In this document: positions 35,612 through 43,240 of the stretch, piece by piece | Position numbering within the stretch: the stretch's first letter is position 1 | Layout: every line of letters begins with the position of its first letter | Source: a virus | IMG/VR virus record: IMGVR_UViG_3300042564_003607 | Coordinates: 1-43,798 of that record | Reading direction: 5' to 3' (one strand) | DNA length: 43,798 bases | Notes under the pieces: generated by a model | The model's input: the letters and a program-made list of their open reading frames with translations, nothing else | Database searches by the model: none | Told to the model about the DNA's origin: nothing | Made by a program: the position numbers and the translations under genes

Positions 35612-36166
35612 ATGAATCAAATAGACTTAAATCTACCAATATTTATACACCAAGGTTTAAAATCTTATCCAATTGATTGGATGAAGACTCGGGTGTTAGC
35701 AGCACACCAAACGGCTGATTATACAATCGGAAACAATTTTCAAATCAAAGATTCTTCCGGTGTGTTTTATACCTTATACAAAGATTTTTTTCGTATTGCC
35801 AATCAGCATTTTGGTCCACTAGAACTAGATCAAAGAAATCTTGCTAGCTGTTGGGGTTATGTAACGAATAAATTTTTTTACAAAGGCGGTATCCATAATC
35901 ACCTAAATACCTGTGTAATTAATGCTGTTTACTATTTGAATATACCCGAAACTACAGACACACATCAGGGTTCTTTGAGTTTTTATAACAATAATTTTCA
36001 AGAAGTTTATAATATAAGACCCGAAGTTGGTGATTTGATTATTTTCCCCAGTTATCTTAATCATCAACCCCATCAATCATTCTCGTTGGATTATCGAATT
36101 TCTATCAACATGGAAATTATTTGTCAAAATGTCTGGGGCGTTGATAACAACTTTGTTTTGAGTTAA
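35612..36166 (+). CDS. 2OG/Fe(II) oxygenase-like protein (PF13759-like, copy 2)
   Basis: 184 aa. CWGYVTNKFFYKGG leads to H95-x-H97 (IHNHLNTCVINAVYYLN), followed by GSLSFY, PEVGDLIIFPSYLNH with H151, and R162 (DYRISINMEI). The spacing is as in the gene at 34350, but overall identity is low, so this is an old duplicate or an independent acquisition. It starts 30 nt after the rubrerythrin stop and has a TATAAT box 8 nt upstream and no ribosome site. Confidence 0.75.
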   Translation: MNQIDLNLPIFIHQGLKSYPIDWMKTRVLAAHQTADYTIGNNFQIKDSSGVFYTLYKDFFRIANQHFGPLELDQRNLASCWGYVTNKFFYKGGIHNHLNTCVINAVYYLNIPETTDTHQGSLSFYNNNFQEVYNIRPEVGDLIIFPSYLNHQPHQSFSLDYRISINMEIICQNVWGVDNNFVLS

Positions 36167-36173
36167 TGATTGC

Positions 36174-36202
36174 TTGTAAAATCTATGTCAGTGTGTTATA
36201 AT
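36174..36202 (+). promoter_or_regulatory. Sigma70-type promoter with extended -10
   Basis: -35 TTGTAA (36174-36179), 17-nt spacer, -10 TATAAT (36197-36202) preceded by TGT, which makes an extended -10 (TGnTATAAT). Predicted start near 36209, next to the ATG at 36210. It is the best host-type promoter in the oxygenase block. Confidence 0.65.
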
Positions 36203-36209
36203 CAAAGAC

Positions 36210-36938
36210 ATGATTGCACAAAAGATTATATTTTATCCCACTATACCTGGTATCGATAAGACAATGCCTATTTTATCTGCTGATAAAATTGTACATAATT
36301 GGAAACAGGAAGCAGCCAGAGAATTTAAAAATCAAAAAAATAATCTCGGCCATACTATACATAGTATTTCTAATTGTCCTGGAATCAATACTCTACAGAG
36401 CCAAGGATATGTAGTGCGGGCGTGGCAAGACATCTATATCAAAACAGGCTCACTACACGATAAAATACAATGGCATACTCCTATTGATCAGCAGAAAATT
36501 AACGGCAGTCCGGCAATTGAAGAACATCAGGACAGTCTGTTTAAAACATTTCAACACTGGCCGCACCACTCTAGTCGATCTGTAATAAAGTTTATAACCG
36601 GCTGGTGCTGTAAGATTCCAAATGATTATATGTTGATACAAACTCCTGTGTTTTATGCAGATGACAATCGATTCACTGCGCTAAGTGGAATTTATTCGAG
36701 TGACTACGGAATCAATAATATCAATGTTCCGGTATTTTGGCATAATCTCAACGAAGAAACAGTGATCAAAGCTGGTACTCCTCTTGCGCAATTAATTGCA
36801 GTTCCTAAAGACTCTTTGGAATTAGAAATCAGAACTGATATTGACAAAGAAGAGTTAACGATAAATTATATATTGATGAACAATACTTTCGTAAGAAATT
36901 ATGCCAAGATCAAATCATTTTTTCAGAGGAATCACTAG
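36210..36938 (+). CDS. Uncharacterised protein, third member of the DUF6065-like family
   Basis: 242 aa. Core segments: SNCPGINTLQSQGYVVRAWQ, IKFITGWCCKIPNDYMLIQT, PVFYADDNRFTALSGIYSSD, NNINVPVFWHN, and VIKAGTPLAQLIAVPKDSLE. This is the clearest version of the family; the minus-strand copies at 25538 and 26267 are more divergent. No enzyme motif is recognised. It begins a short plus-strand operon with two oxygenases, and its TAG stop overlaps the next GTG start by 1 nt. All three copies sit next to oxygenases. Confidence 0.7.
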   Translation: MIAQKIIFYPTIPGIDKTMPILSADKIVHNWKQEAAREFKNQKNNLGHTIHSISNCPGINTLQSQGYVVRAWQDIYIKTGSLHDKIQWHTPIDQQKINGSPAIEEHQDSLFKTFQHWPHHSSRSVIKFITGWCCKIPNDYMLIQTPVFYADDNRFTALSGIYSSDYGINNINVPVFWHNLNEETVIKAGTPLAQLIAVPKDSLELEIRTDIDKEELTINYILMNNTFVRNYAKIKSFFQRNH

Positions 36939-37459
36939 TGCAAAGTACATTATTTGAAACAAAATTTTATGGATATTATATTAATGATTGGGAATTAAAG
37001 AAAGAAAAAATTTCGAAAAAAATTAATATTACATCATTGATAAAAAAACCTGATCAATTGTTCACAAGCGATCGAGGTAATAACACCTATCAGTCTGAAT
37101 TTGTTGAAATTTTTAAGAATGAATTGTCACTATTTTCAAATGAAATTAAAGTAGACTCATTAGATATAGGCGACGTATGGACAGTATCTTATGCAAAAGG
37201 AGATTTTCATATCCCTCACAATCATTCGAGTGTGGGATATTCCGGAATCATATATTTAGATTACAATGAAACCTTACACAGTCCAACTTATTTCATTAAT
37301 CCTACAAATGACCCTATAACCGATCAAACAGAAATAAAAAAAATAGAAGCCAGTGAAGGCTTAATGATTATTGTACCGAGTAATATTTTACATTACACGT
37401 TGCCTAATAATTCACACACAATCAAAACTATAATTGGCTTTGATTTAAAATTTAAATAA
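36938..37459 (+). CDS. 2OG/Fe(II) oxygenase-like protein (PF13759-like, copy 3)
   Basis: 173 aa, with a GTG start overlapping the previous stop by 1 nt (TAGTG) and AGAGGA upstream. The sequence has VWTVSYAKGDFHIPH then H94-x-H96 (HNHSSVGYSGIIYL), a hydrophobic strand, IIVPSNILHYTLP with H152, and TIKTIIGFDLKF, where a Lys stands in place of the usual 2OG-binding Arg. Base composition is AT-rich compared with the fibre genes, suggesting a separate origin. The reduced length and the missing Arg leave activity open. Confidence 0.7.
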   Translation: MQSTLFETKFYGYYINDWELKKEKISKKINITSLIKKPDQLFTSDRGNNTYQSEFVEIFKNELSLFSNEIKVDSLDIGDVWTVSYAKGDFHIPHNHSSVGYSGIIYLDYNETLHSPTYFINPTNDPITDQTEIKKIEASEGLMIIVPSNILHYTLPNNSHTIKTIIGFDLKFK

Positions 37460-37469
37460 GGCGTTTTTG

Positions 37470-38156
37470 ATGACCTACGAAGTTATTCCGTTATTTCCAA
37501 CTCCATTATTTGTTGCAGAAATACAAGGATTTACCAACGAAGAATTAGAATTTGTAAAACAATCATCTTTATACGCTCGATACAAAGATGAACCAGGAAG
37601 ACTTGTAGGATCGGATAGATTTGATATTATACATTTACCTGAAATGTCAAGAGTGTGTAATTTTGTGCAAACACAGTTGAATCTATATGCTCAAGAGATA
37701 ATGTCTATATCTAATCAGTTGTTTCCTACTATCAGTTGGCTGAATCGCACCTCAACAGGAGCATATCATTATCAACATCATCATGTAAACAGCATTGTCA
37801 GCGGAGTTTTATATTTCACAGAGGATCCTGCCCCTATCGAATTTCACACAGATAAGAATTGCGTCTGGCATCCATTAAAGATGTTCCCTACCAAATATAA
37901 TCAATATAATACTCACAGCACCACAGTTGAAATTAAACAAGGAACATTATTGATGTTTCCGTCCTACCTAGAACATTCTGTAATGAGATCAATAGCTGAG
38001 ACCGATAGGATAAGTTTATCTTTTAATACCTGGATAGACGGGACCATAGGCCTATTAGATAAGACTAGTTTTCTAAATTTAGATGCGCCAACATTAAAAT
38101 TTGAACCCAAAGATAACTTGAATGTGTTGATAGAAAGACAAAGATTACAAAAATAA
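37470..38156 (+). CDS. 2OG/Fe(II) oxygenase-like protein (PF13759-like, copy 4)
   Basis: 228 aa. VIPLFPTPLFVAEI near the start, then AYHYQHHHVNSIVSGVLYF (H103-x-H105), GTLLMFPSYLEHSV with H169, and R180 (DRISLSFNTW). It is longest of the four by a C-terminal extension. The start is placed at ATG 37470; a TTG one codon earlier is less likely. A TTAAATA sequence overlaps the stop of the previous gene, 11 nt upstream of the ATG, and could be a weak late box. The gene ends 54 nt before the convergent minus-strand unit. Confidence 0.75.
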   Translation: MTYEVIPLFPTPLFVAEIQGFTNEELEFVKQSSLYARYKDEPGRLVGSDRFDIIHLPEMSRVCNFVQTQLNLYAQEIMSISNQLFPTISWLNRTSTGAYHYQHHHVNSIVSGVLYFTEDPAPIEFHTDKNCVWHPLKMFPTKYNQYNTHSTTVEIKQGTLLMFPSYLEHSVMRSIAETDRISLSFNTWIDGTIGLLDKTSFLNLDAPTLKFEPKDNLNVLIERQRLQK

Positions 38157-38210
38157 TTAATTCGAGAATAATCTCTAAAAATATATTGTTACAGTATGTT
38201 TCAACTTTGT

Positions 38211-38489
38211 TTAACTTTTCTGCGCCTGTGTCCAGTCTCTAATTCTAGTTTCTAATTTTTTTCGCAACTCTGATATTTCATCTTTCATCTCATTACCCAT
38301 GGTTGGTAACTGTCTAGAGTATATCATTTCTAGATGCATACTATCAAGTTTTTTAATGCTATAGGTTAATTTTTGCAATAATTGCACAGTTTCATTTTTT
38401 ACACTGCCCTCGGGCATGGTGGCTATCACTGATTCATATCTTTCACAGTCTTTGATAAATCTAGTAGATTTTTGCAGTATGCTTGACAT
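38211..38489 (-). CDS. Small helical protein of unknown function
   Basis: 92 aa, highly charged and predicted almost entirely helical (VQLLQKLTYSIKKLDS; ISELRKKLETRIRDW). No family recognised. It overlaps the upstream gene by 29 nt in another frame, which suggests translational coupling. It could be a small assembly protein of the neck/tail unit; nothing proves it. Confidence 0.6.
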   Translation of the reverse strand: MSSILQKSTRFIKDCERYESVIATMPEGSVKNETVQLLQKLTYSIKKLDSMHLEMIYSRQLPTMGNEMKDEISELRKKLETRIRDWTQAQKS

Positions 38490-38859
38490 TTTCTAACTCC
38501 AATATGGTTTCAATTTTTGTACGAATTATGGTATTGCTCAGCGTGTTTTTTAAACCGGTATGTAATTGTTTAGGCAAGTGATTCAATGCAGCCCAACATA
38601 TAGTAGCAGCTGATGTTGTGAGAAATTCATCATCAACTAGACAGATATATGTTCCATATTCAAATCCACGGTCCTCACTGAGATACAATTCTATGGGTAA
38701 AATTTTACCCACTGAGAAATTATTTAACAACGGTTCAGCATCTTCCAATAGACTGCTATTTCTCACAAAGGTAGGCACAGTCCATTTGGCATCTTCTAAA
38801 ATAAGAAGAATTCTCTTGGTATTTTTGCTTAGAAACAGTAAACCGGCACGTTGTTGCAT
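38461..38859 (-). CDS. Degenerate Nudix-fold protein lacking the Nudix box
   Basis: 132 aa. The beginning (QRAGLLFLSKNTKRILLILE, then WTVPTF) and the end (YGTYICLVDDEFL; CWAALNHLPKQLHTGLKNTL) match the flanking strands and the WP(K)PLHPGL-type tail of phage Nudix hydrolases. But the segment that should hold the Nudix box (GX5EX7REUXEEXGU) is short and has neither the REUXEE core nor the glycines. It is therefore probably a pseudoenzyme or structural protein. The start has a TAAGTA sequence 5 nt upstream. It lies in the same minus-strand unit as gp15 and gp14, 11 nt after gp15. Confidence 0.65.
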   Translation of the reverse strand: MQQRAGLLFLSKNTKRILLILEDAKWTVPTFVRNSSLLEDAEPLLNNFSVGKILPIELYLSEDRGFEYGTYICLVDDEFLTTSAATICWAALNHLPKQLHTGLKNTLSNTIIRTKIETILELENVKHTAKIY

Positions 38860-38870
38860 CTAGATACTTA

Positions 38871-40355
38871 TCAAGCATTTAGATCAAATCTCCAATATCC
38901 GGCAGCGTATTCACCTTCAAACGATCTTAACCATTGTGTGCCATCCCACTTGTATTGCACACCGGTGGTCAAATTAGTAAAATATTGAATAGCAGTAACA
39001 GTGGCAGGATCAAAAGTTTCTTGCCACACAGCACCAGTCCATTGAATTATGGAATTGGCCTTGATCACTGTATCGTTGCCTATGAGATCTTTCCAAGCAT
39101 CTGGGCCATCGTAGGCAGTTGAACCAGAATCAAAGTTGTTCCATCCAGCGTCTTCCACGTGCTGTCCAACATTGGCACTAGGATTGACATCGTCTAATAC
39201 TAGATATCTTGTGCCTACAGGTATGGCAGCAATACTTCCAAATTTTTCAATAGGACTAAACTTGTAGGGATCAACAATGGCAGTAACGGGTGATATTGTA
39301 TTGGAAGGTACGGTGTCCATATCGAGATCGATCACTAGATATGTGGGATCAATTTCATTTACTGTAAATGTACCAGTGACTTCGTAGCCACTAGGTTGTG
39401 TAAAATGTATTCTACTGGTACCAGTATATCCACCGTGAAGCTCCAAGACCTTATACCAATCTAGTCTTTGTTGATTGCCTTTGTAAAGAGTCTCATCTAG
39501 ACCCAAGGCTATCACTGCTTCATAGACATTTAACACTGTGAGATCATAGAATCCTGTGGCCTTGTTCAAGATCAGCAATACACCAAATCGATCCACGGTG
39601 TTTCGTATTTGAGTGGTTGCACCGTCACCGTCACCGTTGAATATGAGATCTTCTAGATCCAATAGTTGACCTGATTCCCCAAACACATTCATGATAATGT
39701 TTTTAATAATGCCCATTTTCTTGACTTTGGCCGGCGGACTGATCCAGATAGGAGTTTGAAAGTCTAGAGTGCATATATCGATGTCACTTTCTGTACCCTG
39801 TGGAATGGTTCTAGAACTAAAATTGATGCTGCTGAGATCTACCACACTGATACTGGTCCAGTCAACATAGTTGTCTGTGGTTTGAATTTCAAGACTGGGA
39901 TTAAACAATACTAGAATTTGTTCCAGCAATTGAAGTTTTTGATCTGTGTTACTGGTCCAAATTTCTGCTTTCATAGACAGTTTAAATGGAGTGGGCATGA
40001 GTCTTTCCACGGTGTAACCACCGCCTTGTACACCGCCGTATTCTCTTTCACCTGCTGGATTGGTGGTGTACTGCCGTTCTCTCACAGATAGTTTACTAAC
40101 AAAACTGTAATCACTAATTCTAGAGTTATCTAACTCAAGTCCGCTAATATAACAGGCTATTCTAGGTACCGTTGACAGTTTGTTTTCACTGTTGTCTTTG
40201 ATCATGCTAGCAACCTGTCTAGTCATATCACCGTACAACACAGGCACGTGTCGCTCTTCAGGAACATCGCCTCCAGTTTTATATTTGAATCCTATAAAGA
40301 TTCTCATAAACTGGGTGACATATCGTCTTACTTGCGCATCGTAAAAATAATCCAT
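38871..40355 (-). CDS. 15: Tail completion/sheath stabiliser gp15
   Basis: 494 aa. The N-terminal half follows T4 gp15: YFYDAQVRRYVTQFMRIFIG, VPVLYGDMTRQVASM, VPRIACYISGLELDN, MPTPFKLSMKAEIWTSN and LQLLEQILVLFNPSLEIQ. gp15 caps the tail tube and sheath and joins it to the neck. T4 gp15 is 272 aa; the extra 220 residues here form a C-terminal beta extension with QYKWDGTQWLRS, a motif also seen in fibre genes of this window. The ATG overlaps the gp14 stop (TAATG). Confidence 0.9.
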   Translation of the reverse strand: MDYFYDAQVRRYVTQFMRIFIGFKYKTGGDVPEERHVPVLYGDMTRQVASMIKDNSENKLSTVPRIACYISGLELDNSRISDYSFVSKLSVRERQYTTNPAGEREYGGVQGGGYTVERLMPTPFKLSMKAEIWTSNTDQKLQLLEQILVLFNPSLEIQTTDNYVDWTSISVVDLSSINFSSRTIPQGTESDIDICTLDFQTPIWISPPAKVKKMGIIKNIIMNVFGESGQLLDLEDLIFNGDGDGATTQIRNTVDRFGVLLILNKATGFYDLTVLNVYEAVIALGLDETLYKGNQQRLDWYKVLELHGGYTGTSRIHFTQPSGYEVTGTFTVNEIDPTYLVIDLDMDTVPSNTISPVTAIVDPYKFSPIEKFGSIAAIPVGTRYLVLDDVNPSANVGQHVEDAGWNNFDSGSTAYDGPDAWKDLIGNDTVIKANSIIQWTGAVWQETFDPATVTAIQYFTNLTTGVQYKWDGTQWLRSFEGEYAAGYWRFDLNA

Positions 40356-41746
40356 TATTCATCTGCCTCTGGTCTAAGAGCCTTGCTGAGACTCTGTCTT
40401 TCTTTCACAGTGTGTCCATCTATTGTGGCTGTATTTGTATTATTGATGAATCCAGCTTTTTGTGTCAGGCGAACATCTTTGCCTTCAAATTGATCGCTCA
40501 CTCCAACATCACTTGGTCCGAGATTGCTCATGGTCATTCTCACCTTGTCTTCAACTTTGACCCATCTTGATCCGTTGTATCTAAACAACCTATAAGGGAA
40601 GTAATCTTTACGTAGACAGAATTGACCATCTGCAGGAGCTATCGGAAAGGCTATACCGGCTGTGAATGGCGCACCGTTTGGAGGAACTCCGCCGCCTACT
40701 AGGTATCCGTTATAACCAGATACTTCTGATGATAACAGAGCAGTGGCAGCAGTGGCCCCTACATATACGGGAGTACCATCGGTGTTGTACAAGAGATTGC
40801 CGTCTTCATCAGTGGCCTGAGTTTCTAGACTAGCGTCTAATTGACTGGTATCTGCGCTGACTAATACCGGCAATTGATTTTCATCCACTGTCAACGTGTA
40901 AAACTGTGTGGTATCCGAGCCGCTTCTCGGAGCATCTGCTTCAGCCTGATCGAGAACTGCCTGAGTGATCTGCATTTCTTTTTCGTAGGTGCTCATTATG
41001 TTTCGTAGGCTGTCGGCTAGTTCATAATAGACAGCATTAGGAGGCGCAACTCCGGTAACTTCTTGTAGCACTGTATAATGTTTTCCATCCAGTCCAGTAA
41101 CAACATCGCCTGGATAGTAGGTCACAGCTGCATTGTATGTGCCAACCATTGCATCTTTGTTGGCAACTTGATCTAGTATTTCTTTGAATTCTTGACTGTC
41201 AACCAGTGGTTTACATTTGGCACGATATAGATGCGGATACCAAGTAACTGAAAATCCTTCCGCGGCTCGATTTACTTCCTCAATCACATAGAATCTTTTT
41301 AGAGAAAATTGAAAATCATTGAGAGCATGATCGTCTTTGAGATGTGGCAGTTCAATAACATCCCCACTGATCAATTTACGACCTAATTTTTCAATAGTAT
41401 CGTTGATGTGAAAGGTTATAAAAACTGTGTCGTTTTGTAAAAATAATCCAAACTGACTGAGATTGAAATCTAGATCTTGTAGACTGTACACACCTCGCAT
41501 TACGTAAATGTCGGGATCGTATTTGCGATCTCTATTTTCTAGGAACAGCAAATCCTGTATCTGTGTAGGATCGCTTGTGTTATACACGGGTAGAGTAGGC
41601 GAGGCTGGATTACCTGTAGATCCGGGTCCTAGATATCGATGTATAAAAACATCAGTACCTCCAACCTGGAACATTTCCCAGATATTTTTATCTATAAATT
41701 TATAATCATTGCCCTTTTCGGGACGGTAAAGACTTAGTCTTGGCAT
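40355..41746 (-). CDS. 14: Neck protein gp14 with a carbohydrate-module-like insert
   Basis: 463 aa against 256 in T4. The core (YSLQDLDFNLSQFGLFLQND; LISGDVIELPHLKD; FYVIEEVNRAAEGFSVTWYP) aligns with the gp14 segments for the head-tail neck. After it, at about residues 200-245, comes YNAAVTYYPGDVVTGLDGKH, which looks like one of the CBM5/12-type repeats of the giant fibres. The rest is beta-rich. The start is ATG 41746; a possible ATG at 41806 lies inside the divergent gp13 gene and upstream of the promoter box. It is the first gene of the minus-strand unit, divergent from gp13. Confidence 0.85.
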   Translation of the reverse strand: MPRLSLYRPEKGNDYKFIDKNIWEMFQVGGTDVFIHRYLGPGSTGNPASPTLPVYNTSDPTQIQDLLFLENRDRKYDPDIYVMRGVYSLQDLDFNLSQFGLFLQNDTVFITFHINDTIEKLGRKLISGDVIELPHLKDDHALNDFQFSLKRFYVIEEVNRAAEGFSVTWYPHLYRAKCKPLVDSQEFKEILDQVANKDAMVGTYNAAVTYYPGDVVTGLDGKHYTVLQEVTGVAPPNAVYYELADSLRNIMSTYEKEMQITQAVLDQAEADAPRSGSDTTQFYTLTVDENQLPVLVSADTSQLDASLETQATDEDGNLLYNTDGTPVYVGATAATALLSSEVSGYNGYLVGGGVPPNGAPFTAGIAFPIAPADGQFCLRKDYFPYRLFRYNGSRWVKVEDKVRMTMSNLGPSDVGVSDQFEGKDVRLTQKAGFINNTNTATIDGHTVKERQSLSKALRPEADE

Positions 41747-41753
41747 AGTAGTA

Positions 41754-41759
41754 TATTTA
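41754..41759 (-). promoter_or_regulatory. Late promoter box (TAAATA) for gp14-gp15
   Basis: GGTAAATA on the minus strand, 7 nt before the gp14 ATG. It shares a 33-nt intergenic gap with the opposing gp13 box. Confidence 0.6.
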
Positions 41760-41766
41760 CCGCTAC

Positions 41767-41774
41767 GATAAATA
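41767..41774 (+). promoter_or_regulatory. Late promoter (GATAAATA) for gp13, leaderless type
   Basis: One mismatch to TATAAATA; ACAGT then ATG at 41780, so the expected start is the A of the ATG. No ribosome site is possible in the remaining 5 nt. Confidence 0.65.
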
Positions 41775-41779
41775 ACAGT

Positions 41780-42538
41780 ATGAGCCAAATAGACCAATCC
41801 AAGCAAGAAGTTTTTAGTTATTGCAAAGCCATGCTGGGCGACGGCATGATTGATGTAGAACTAGATCCCGTACATTACGAAACTGCACTAAACAGAGCAT
41901 TAGGCGTTTTTCGACAGCGTTCAGACAATGCTGTTGAAGAAAGTTATGCGTTTTTAACACTGAGAGAAAACCAGCAAGAATATATTTTGCCAAAAGAAGT
42001 ACAACAGGTGCGACAGATATTTCGTAGATCAGTTGGTTCAAGAAGCGGCAACGGCACAGGCGGCACAGTATTTGAGCCATTCAACATGGCCTATACCAAC
42101 ACCTATTTGTTGAGTTCAACAAATATGGGAGGACTACTGACCTACGAATTGTTCAGTGGTTATCAAGAATTAGTGGGCAAGATGTTTGGATCTTTCATCA
42201 ATTTTACTTGGCAACCGCAGAGTCGCAAGATAATGATTCAACAGCGTCCTAGAGGCGACGAAGAAGTAATGTTATGGGTCTATAACACCAAGCCAGATTT
42301 TGCCATCATTGACGATACCTATGCTGGACAATGGATCAAAGATTATAGTTTGGCCAACTGCAAGATGATGCTAGGACAAGCCCGTGAAAAGTTTGCTCAA
42401 ATTGCTGGACCTCAAGGCGGAAGCAGCCTAAACGGTGCAGCAATGAAAGCAGAAGCCACGGCTGAAATTGAAAAACTCACAGATGATTTGATAAAATTAG
42501 TACCAGGCGGCCAGGGATATACTTTTATTATAGGTTGA
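41780..42538 (+). CDS. 13: Neck protein gp13
   Basis: 252 aa. Features of the gp13 family: SYCKAMLGDGMIDVELDPVH near the N-terminus, YETALNRALGVFRQRSDNAV, PKEVQQVRQIFRRS, a central FEPFNMAYTNTYLL, and FTWQPQSRKIMIQQRPRGDE. gp13 and gp14 form the neck that closes the filled head. The two genes are divergent here, which separates partners that act together but lets one promoter node control both. The TGA stop overlaps the -35 element of the next gene's promoter. Confidence 0.85.
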   Translation: MSQIDQSKQEVFSYCKAMLGDGMIDVELDPVHYETALNRALGVFRQRSDNAVEESYAFLTLRENQQEYILPKEVQQVRQIFRRSVGSRSGNGTGGTVFEPFNMAYTNTYLLSSTNMGGLLTYELFSGYQELVGKMFGSFINFTWQPQSRKIMIQQRPRGDEEVMLWVYNTKPDFAIIDDTYAGQWIKDYSLANCKMMLGQAREKFAQIAGPQGGSSLNGAAMKAEATAEIEKLTDDLIKLVPGGQGYTFIIG

Positions 42539-42563
42539 CCGCAGCAATATTCTCCTGTATACT
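42535..42563 (+). promoter_or_regulatory. Sigma70-type promoter for dNMP kinase
   Basis: -35 TTGACC (42535-42540), spacer exactly 17 nt, -10 TATACT (42558-42563). Each box has one mismatch to the consensus. The -35 lies in the gp13 stop region. This is a host-RNA-polymerase promoter, expected for an early or middle nucleotide-metabolism gene among late genes. Confidence 0.75.
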
Positions 42564-42571
42564 TTATACAG
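42555..42571 (+). promoter_or_regulatory. Inverted repeat over the -10 box
   Basis: CTGTATA, loop CTT, TATACAG: perfect 7-nt arms covering the -10 box and the predicted start. Position and symmetry are those of a repressor operator. No T run follows, so it is not a terminator. Confidence 0.45.
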
Positions 42572-42583
42572 TTGGAGAATATT

Positions 42584-43240
42584 ATGATTATTGGAATTTG
42601 CGGTTTTATTGGCTCAGGAAAAGACACAGTTGCAGACTACCTAGTGAATTTTCACGAGTTCCGTAGAGAAAGTTTTGCATCAACTCTTAAAGATGCAGTA
42701 GCCTCAGTGTTTGGCTGGGATAGAACCATGCTGGAAGGCCGCACCAAAGAAGCCCGTGAATGGCGAGAACAAGTAGATCCATGGTGGGCCGCTAGACTTG
42801 ATATGCCTACATTGACTCCGAGATGGGTGTTGCAATACTGGGGTACTGAAGTTTGTCGTAAGGCATTCCACGATGATATCTGGATTTCTAGCCTAGAAAA
42901 CAAACTGCGTAACAGTCGAGATAATATTGTTATTTCAGATTGCAGATTCCCCAATGAAATTGAATCACTAAAACGTGCAGGAGGCAGTATTGTTTGGGTA
43001 CAAAGAGGCATACTGCCCATCTGGTATGCAGATGCGGTTAGTGCTAATCAAGGCAACAATGTGGGATTGAACGCAATGAAAATGCGCAAGATACACGCCA
43101 GCGAGTGGGCTTGGCTAGGTAGTGATTTTGATGTGGTCATTGACAACAACAGTACTATTGATGATCTTTACAGACAGTCAGCCAGTCTAGTAGTCAGCGA
43201 CAAGATCACCCTGTCGCCAAGTGATTCCTTCTTTGCCTAG
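42584..43240 (+). CDS. 1: Deoxynucleoside monophosphate kinase gp1
   Basis: 218 aa. The P-loop G7-x4-GKDT (GFIGSGKDTVADYL) and the SDCRFPNEIESLKRAGG segment (about residue 110) mark the gp1-type dNMP kinase, which phosphorylates dTMP, dGMP and hydroxymethyl-dCMP in T4 for DNA synthesis. WVLQYWGTEVCRKAF is the family's substrate-side helix. I chose ATG 42584 with GGAG 7 nt upstream; an earlier TTG covers the ribosome site. It is an early-type gene between late genes, with its own host-type promoter. Its 3' end is overlapped by the antisense HNH gene over 54 nt. Confidence 0.9.
   Translation: MIIGICGFIGSGKDTVADYLVNFHEFRRESFASTLKDAVASVFGWDRTMLEGRTKEAREWREQVDPWWAARLDMPTLTPRWVLQYWGTEVCRKAFHDDIWISSLENKLRNSRDNIVISDCRFPNEIESLKRAGGSIVWVQRGILPIWYADAVSANQGNNVGLNAMKMRKIHASEWAWLGSDFDVVIDNNSTIDDLYRQSASLVVSDKITLSPSDSFFA

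Noticed and set aside
37451-37458. TTTAAATA as a leaderless late promoter for the 37470 gene
   Set aside because: The region is AT-rich and the spacing (11 nt) is outside the 4-7 nt class; could be chance, mentioned only as a weak box.
38157-38210. Bidirectional terminator between convergent genes
   Set aside because: Only a 4-bp stem (GAGA/TCTC) is visible; too weak.
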